Shown here: positions 58,861 to 64,000 of the stretch, one piece after another
Position numbering within the stretch: position 1 is the stretch's first letter
Layout: each line of letters starts with the position of its first letter
DNA from: Pisolithus tinctorius
Taxonomy: Eukaryota > Basidiomycota > Agaricomycetes > Boletales > Pisolithaceae
DNA: 64,000 nucleotides
Direction of reading: 5' to 3'
Assembly: GCA_024663395.1 (NCBI GenBank)
Contig: JANFAH010000070.1
Span: 203,021-267,020 of the forward strand
Notes under the pieces: model-generated
What the model was told of the DNA's origin: nothing
Seen by the model: the letters and a program-made list of their open reading frames with translations, nothing else
The model's database searches: none
Made by a program: the position numbers and the translations under genes

Positions 58861-60774
58861 GAGCGCGTTCCAGTACTTGGTGGAGGCTATAAAAGGAGCA
58901 GGTTTGGGACTCCGCCCGTATACCACGCATATATACCAGCCCTTCAAGTTGCTCCCGTCCCCACCTCACCGGATGCCCATCATGGTCGTGTCCAGTGTCC
59001 AGAACTTGATACTCAATGAGTATCCTACTCCGTTCCTCTCTGTCTTGGAGTGTGTACTATCCACTCTTGCGCTGGGACCTGTCCCTCGCTTCATTCCTCT
59101 CGTATTACTTATATCAGTGCTGCGTATTCATGGACAAAGGATTGCCTACCGCCATACGAGGGGTAGGGAATTGTTTTGCTCATGGATAGGTATAACTATC
59201 GGGTCCACGATCGCTCATCGCCATGCAACATCAGCGGCTCTGTCCAGTTCGGCCCAGTCTTTTTCTGCTATTGTCATCCTGTCGTCGATCACATATCTCT
59301 TCGCAGTTGCAGCGATCTATCTAGACATTCACGTCAGGAGACAGTGGCGATCTGCTTCTTTTTGGAGCCAGATTACTCTGTTTCCTTTCTTATGGGCTAT
59401 TACCTGGAGTGTCATCTCCCATGTCTCACCGGTCGGCCGCCTGCTCAATTGGAGTCCCGCTTCTGCCTCTCATTCGTATAATTGGGTCACACCTTTCATG
59501 GGGCCAACTGCCATAGATTGGCTCGTCGCAGCATGGGCAAGTCTCCTCTCAGAGATGTTTGCATTATGGCTCATGGGTTTCGAAAACTACGAGCCACTCG
59601 ACACATCCAAGAGTTCGTATAGGGGTTCTGCTTTCTTTAGCCTCGGAACGCTACTCCTCGCCCTCATGCTTCCATCATTTTCACACGACAACCTACCTCT
59701 TCGCACTGATGTATACACGCAAGCAACGTCCCTGAAAGTTGGATGCGTGTTGCCGCATCCGCTGGATCACAGTCATCCATCGCTGGATGATTTCGTCAAG
59801 GAAACAGCGAAAATGACGGGCGCCAAATTTCTTCTATGGCCCGAGAGCGCAGTTATCTTCAATTCTGAAAAGGAACGTGAATCGGCCTTTGAGAGAGTGC
59901 GCAAACAATCAAATGGAGCCTATGTTGGGGTTGCTTTTGAGCAGTACGTTGCAGATGACACAGTTCCTTCCTCGGGTTCTCGCACGATGAATGGGCTTGC
60001 CATAATCCACCACAAGCAAAATCCCGGAGAAGAGGTGGTTCAGTATTATAAGCAGAGGCTAGTGCCCCGTAAGTCATTACTATTTGTATAATTGCCATCA
60101 CTGACGGAGAGAACAGTGACTGATCATTTTCCAAGATACCTTCAGTTGATCCCCCGAGAATACATCACTTGGAATTGTCGCATCCCAAAGGCGTGACAGC
60201 CCCCGAATGGGCACCAGCGCCCAACTTCACGCGATCGGTCCCATTCACAACCTCAATTTGTTTAGACCTTGCATCCCCGACAGCATTCACAAGTTTGGAA
60301 TCTCGCCCGGCCCTCATACTCGCCCCCGCACGCACTTGGGAGACCACAGTGAGCCTTGCCATGTGGGAACAAGCTAAGATGCGTGCGGCAGAACAAGGCA
60401 GTATGGTTTTATGGTGTGATGGTGGAACTACTGGTGTTAGTGGTGTCGGAGGCCAAGGAATCGAGGAGATCATGCAAGTCGGCGCGGGCTCGTGGGAGAG
60501 GACTATTGGAACTCCTTGGCCATTCGATGAGAGGCGAACCATCTATGCAAGTGTGGGAGAGTTTTTTATTCTTGTAGTCTTGGCTGCTGCGATGGGTAGC
60601 AACGTTGCTGCTCGCTATCTGGTCACCAACGTTGGCAAGCGCGCGACTGTGGTGCTAACCAGCGGCATGTTCCTATTTGACAAGATCCCATTCCTCCGAC
60701 GAGCACTAACTACGTCCGGCGTGGATGGACATCATGCGGATGAAAATACAGAGCGTCAACGTCTATTGGGTTAG
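58859..60774 (+). CDS. Membrane CN hydrolase, apolipoprotein N-acyltransferase (Lnt)-like
   Basis: CDS join(58859..60068,60146..60774), 612 residues, with the frame closing exactly. Six or more hydrophobic helices occupy the first 340 residues (e.g. PRFIPLVLLISVLRI, AIVILSSITYLFAVAAIYLD, LFPFLWAITWSVI). A nitrilase-fold domain follows. The catalytic Glu is in LLWPESAV, the Lys in YYKQRLVP just before the 77-nt intron, and the Cys in TTSICLDLASP. A last helix lies at FFILVVLAAAMGSNVAA. Multi-TM plus nitrilase fold is the bacterial Lnt plan, also found in fungal homologues whose acyl acceptor is not established. Starts at 58859 or the Met at 58979 are both possible. Confidence 0.82.
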
Positions 60775-62446
60775 GCTGCATCAGAGGGACAGGGAATGAC
60801 GAAATCGCGGTCACGACCAGCTAGTGACAGGTTTAAACCATTTAATATTCGCTTCCTGATGGAACTGTGACATCTCTTGGTGTATGTTAGCAACTTGCTG
60901 TTGTGTCCGCTGTGTATTGGATGTACATACGTGGTTCTATTGTTGAAGTCTTGAAATCGAGGTTGAACTAGCAAGTCGAACCCCCCGAGCCGGCTGCAAA
61001 TGAGACTGTCCCAATATCCTGCGTGGCCGCTCTCAAGGAGGCTGCATGGCACAATATTCAAACGTTCATGGCTACAATTGGACCCTGTTCTTCGCGGACG
61101 CTTGTCTCCCTTTCCATCTCCTTGATGGCCCTGATGACGATCTTGATGGTAGGTTTGCCGGGGATGTGCTGCAGGTTGCAGGGCAGTCACATGCTGACTT
61201 CGACGATTCCGGCTACAAGTCGACATTCTCAGAATACCGGTGAGCGTGCGAAAACCCTGACAGGCTATTTCGACCCGTGTTATTATGGGGATATCGGCCG
61301 TTTGTGTCGTGTAGGCTATTCATCATCAATACCGAGTCGGGCGCCCACCAGTTTCGGTGAGGCACTCGTATGATTTGCGGCACAACATGAAGCGCATCTG
61401 CACTGACTCGAAGGAGGCATTGACCATGTCTATTAGGGTTGACAATCCTCGGCCAGTGAGCAAGATTAAAATTGGCCCCTGATATCGACACACATACGAC
61501 TATGTATGTATTCATTCAACTCGCTCGGAGCACATGCGGACGCCACCATCTTGCTGACAAGTACATCCATGTGCCTATACGCCTGCAGGAAGTAGCCAGA
61601 CACCACATTGCCAGGTGTTCAGCGCCTCTAGTGGCTTCCTGGATATCTGCACAGAAAGCCACGAGTCGCGGGGGAAGGGTGAGTAGACGGCTCACAGTTC
61701 TGAACGGGGATCACTTCATGTCCGTATACACATGGTCATTGCGTGCAGCGCATGCATGTGAGGCGTACTCACCAGGATCCACACCAATCCCCTGAAGAAG
61801 GAGTTGCATGATCGTTCAGAGAGTTGACTGGGGTCACGCAAAGACATCGAGGGAATGGCACCTTCTAGCTATTGATGGCAATTGAAGGAAATGTGCCACC
61901 TGATCACTTCGCGCAACGTGTCCCCCAGGATGTAGAACGAATATGCCGTTGTACGTGCGCAAGTTGCCACGGAACCGGAAAAAATTACTGCCATTTGATG
62001 ATACTGTAGTAAACTGGTAATGCTGTTCCGTCCTTACGTCGCTATCGGGTGTTAAGTACGCAGGAAAGCATCACTCGGTAGAGGTTGCCGCGCCTAACAT
62101 CACGCATGCCGCTGCTTGGGAGATAGCAAGTGGCGTCTTCCATGTGGACGGAGATCTCATACTTGCCTATGGGCATTGATAGAAGCAGATGGCCTGGTGT
62201 GAGGCATGACGACGAATGCTTATGCAGACGACCCAAAAAGGGAGTGGTCGATCACATATTGAAGGTTTGCCTCGAGGGAGACACACAAAAAACGAACGAG
62301 TTCCGAGACACGAGGTCAGTGAATTCGACCTCGTCATTATCACCGCACTCCTGGCTGACACGCTCTCGTCACGCCGTGCAGCGCCCGATTTCACTCAAAG
62401 GTCGCAGCTTGTGTGCATTGCCCTTCTTCACAAGTCCGTGTTTTGA
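60775..62446. other. Gene-poor stretch, nothing secure
   Basis: About 1.67 kb. Open frames are 60-110 codons on both strands, overlap one another and have no recognisable domain. No terminal repeats or transposase motifs were found. It may hold decayed sequence. Confidence 0.4.
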
Positions 62447-64000
62447 AGGACTTGCGAAGACACAACGTCGTCAGCACACAACTTTTTGCAGTCGAGACTA
62501 CCTCGCGGCCTTCGTGGCTCCCTGCGCAGCTCGACTCAACCCGCCCGCCTCCTTGCACGGGCTTTCGCTCGTCCGTCCAGGACAGGTCTTTTCGGCAAGA
62601 AACAGACCCAACCTGAACGACAGGACTTGCCCCCGCCTGACCAAGGCTCCGAAGATTTCGAGCTCATCGGTCACGACGAGGCTTCTTTACAACCGGAGGA
62701 GAACTTAACGGACCGTAGAGGTACACTCCCTGACACCGCTTGCAGCCAGGAAGATTGCCCTCCTCTCACGTATACCGCCCCGTCAGCGCCGACCGTTTCC
62801 TACACCAAGTCTTCTTTATTCCGGTCGAAGAATTTTTCCAAGGCCTCCATCCATCTCTCTGTTGCAACCGATCCTTCCTCCTGCCCGACCGGGACCACAA
62901 CCGAAGAATCAGATTTATACCTCGCGTTTCCACAACCACCTACCCACATTCCTGTAGCATCAGTATACGTTGCTGCGCCGCCCAGTACATCGACACAGGG
63001 AGATTCTCCGTCACGCGACCTTACTTCATCTTGTTCACTTCCGGGGTCAAACCCCTTAACGGCGAACTCTGCTTGCCATCGGGATTCCTTCGTTGCACCT
63101 CCAGGTCCAGAACCCACACGCGACTCTACTGCGACAGCCCATCCGCCAGCCGTTTCCTCTCAACTTGTGGGAAATCCCGTGAAGCCTCGCCACAGATTTG
63201 TGGAATCCTTCAGACGGTTCAAAACATTCTCGCAGATCCTTCGCGAATCATTTATATCCCACTCGACTGAGGCATTGCCTAGCACTGCTGTAGTAGAGGA
63301 AGCGCACGCTCACAACAGTGACCTCAACTCGGAGCCGTTTCCAACCGAGTCTACGGTTTGTGCTGCCTCATCTCGCTCCCACCCATCCTCGCGTATCACA
63401 TCTACGTCTATATCTCCTGTGGTTGTTCACACAGTCAACAGCAACGCTTCTACCACTGCAACTTCCATACAAGGGTCGCCTTCACCTGTTGCACCACCAA
63501 TATCAGTATCCCCCCCGCTGCGCAGGACATCATCTGCTCCTGTGCGGTATACTCAACCCACCAAGTACGAATTTGTCAATCCATCACAGCTTACTGCATC
63601 TCCATCACCGTTGGTGGAAAGTCTCCTCATACATTCGACCAGATCCTCGTTCATTCTCCCGTCCCCATCTTGGCTTGGGCGAAACGTTCGACACCTCGAC
63701 CCGAGCGATTCTGAAACTCAGCTGGCTTGCCCTCCCTCCAGTATTTCAGCTTTAAGTGAATCGGGACATTTACTTGTTCCCGAAAGTGCTAAATTCTTCC
63801 CGTCAGCGCTTTTTGCTCCCGATTCGCCTCGAGCGTTACCTATTCCACCACCTCTTGTCCCGGTTCCACCACCACACTCACGTCGTTTTCACCCCTCACC
63901 GTACAGGCCATCTCTACAGCGTCTTGTGACTGATATTCGACCGGCAAGCCCAGAGACGGACACGGATTCGTTCGTCACTTCGCCTACTCCAGCTGAGAGC
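62447..64000 (+). CDS. Ser/Pro/Thr-rich protein, partial (runs off right edge)
   Basis: One frame stays open from the TGA at 62444 to the last base, 518 codons. A strong acceptor-like CTTTTTGCAG ends at 62492, so the exon may start there and the true start lie upstream. The reading contains GKKQTQPERQDLPPPDQGSE, a basic patch KPRHRFVESFRRFKTFSQ and many Ser/Thr-Pro sites (e.g. RPASPETDTDSF near the end). The composition suggests a disordered regulatory or scaffold protein. No family was recognised. Confidence 0.55.

Noticed and set aside
60160..60180. Premature stop in the Lnt-like gene after the Lys motif
   Set aside because: A 77-nt intron ending CTTCAG at 60145 removes the problem and the frame closes at 612 residues.
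61740..61830. Minus-strand GVDPGEYASHAC looked like the (G)xDPxxYxxHS segment of tyrosine recombinases from mobile elements
   Set aside because: No R-H-R-Y context around it, stops in all frames within 40 codons, and no inverted repeats nearby.

Overview
The window is a gene-dense piece of a filamentous basidiomycete nuclear genome, most likely a mushroom-forming agaricomycete. This rests on many GT-AG introns of about 48-60 nt, intergenic gaps often near 100-150 bp, alternating strands, and gene families such as SHREC-type Mit1, Tea1-like kelch, an F-box/LRR family protein and CYP monooxygenases. No bacterial, viral or CRISPR features were seen. The genus cannot be fixed from the sequence alone.

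Left block (1-12660, all minus strand): a Rad5/Uls1-like SNF2-RING translocase cut by the left edge, an RNase III-fold/dsRBD protein whose RNase III signature has lost its acidic residues, and a Mit1/CHD-type remodeler with PHD-like, chromo, SNF2 and zinc-knuckle parts. Middle block A (12776-27495): exocyst Sec8, an LYR-family protein, a WBP4/Saf1-like spliceosomal zinc-finger protein, the 60S export GTPase Lsg1, a hidden 85-residue C2H2 zinc-finger gene, a Tgl2-type lipase and S-formylglutathione hydrolase. Middle block B (27616-41772): an FHA-domain checkpoint-type kinase, a Tea1-like kelch/coiled-coil polarity protein, the ribosome biogenesis factor Rrp5 and splicing factor SF3A2.

Accessory block (41800-48954): a tandem duplication of about 1.17 kb. 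Each unit carries a secreted guanyl-specific RNase (T1/N1 family) gene plus the 3' end of a cytochrome P450 gene. The right unit is intact and joins the full P450. The left unit is a decayed RNase pseudogene with a P450 tail fragment. A proline-rich basidiomycete protein follows. Right block (49084-60774): replication factor Sld2, an F-box/LRR-like protein with a C-terminal membrane segment, proteasome subunit Rpn5, mitoribosomal mS23, Mediator Med7, a BCL7-like protein and an Lnt-like membrane CN hydrolase. Then come about 1.7 kb without a convincing gene and a Ser/Pro/Thr-rich open frame running off the right edge.

Most genes are housekeeping. The most unusual observations concern architecture: several microexons (8, 8 and 11 nt) and start-codon exons (3 and 4 coding nt), reconstructed by hand at catalytic cores and N-termini; the RNase/P450 tandem duplication with C-to-T type inactivation; the RNase III pseudoenzyme; a GC-AG intron; and several candidate single-base frameshifts that may be assembly errors. 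Exon boundaries are manual inferences from reading frame, GT-AG signals and family conservation.
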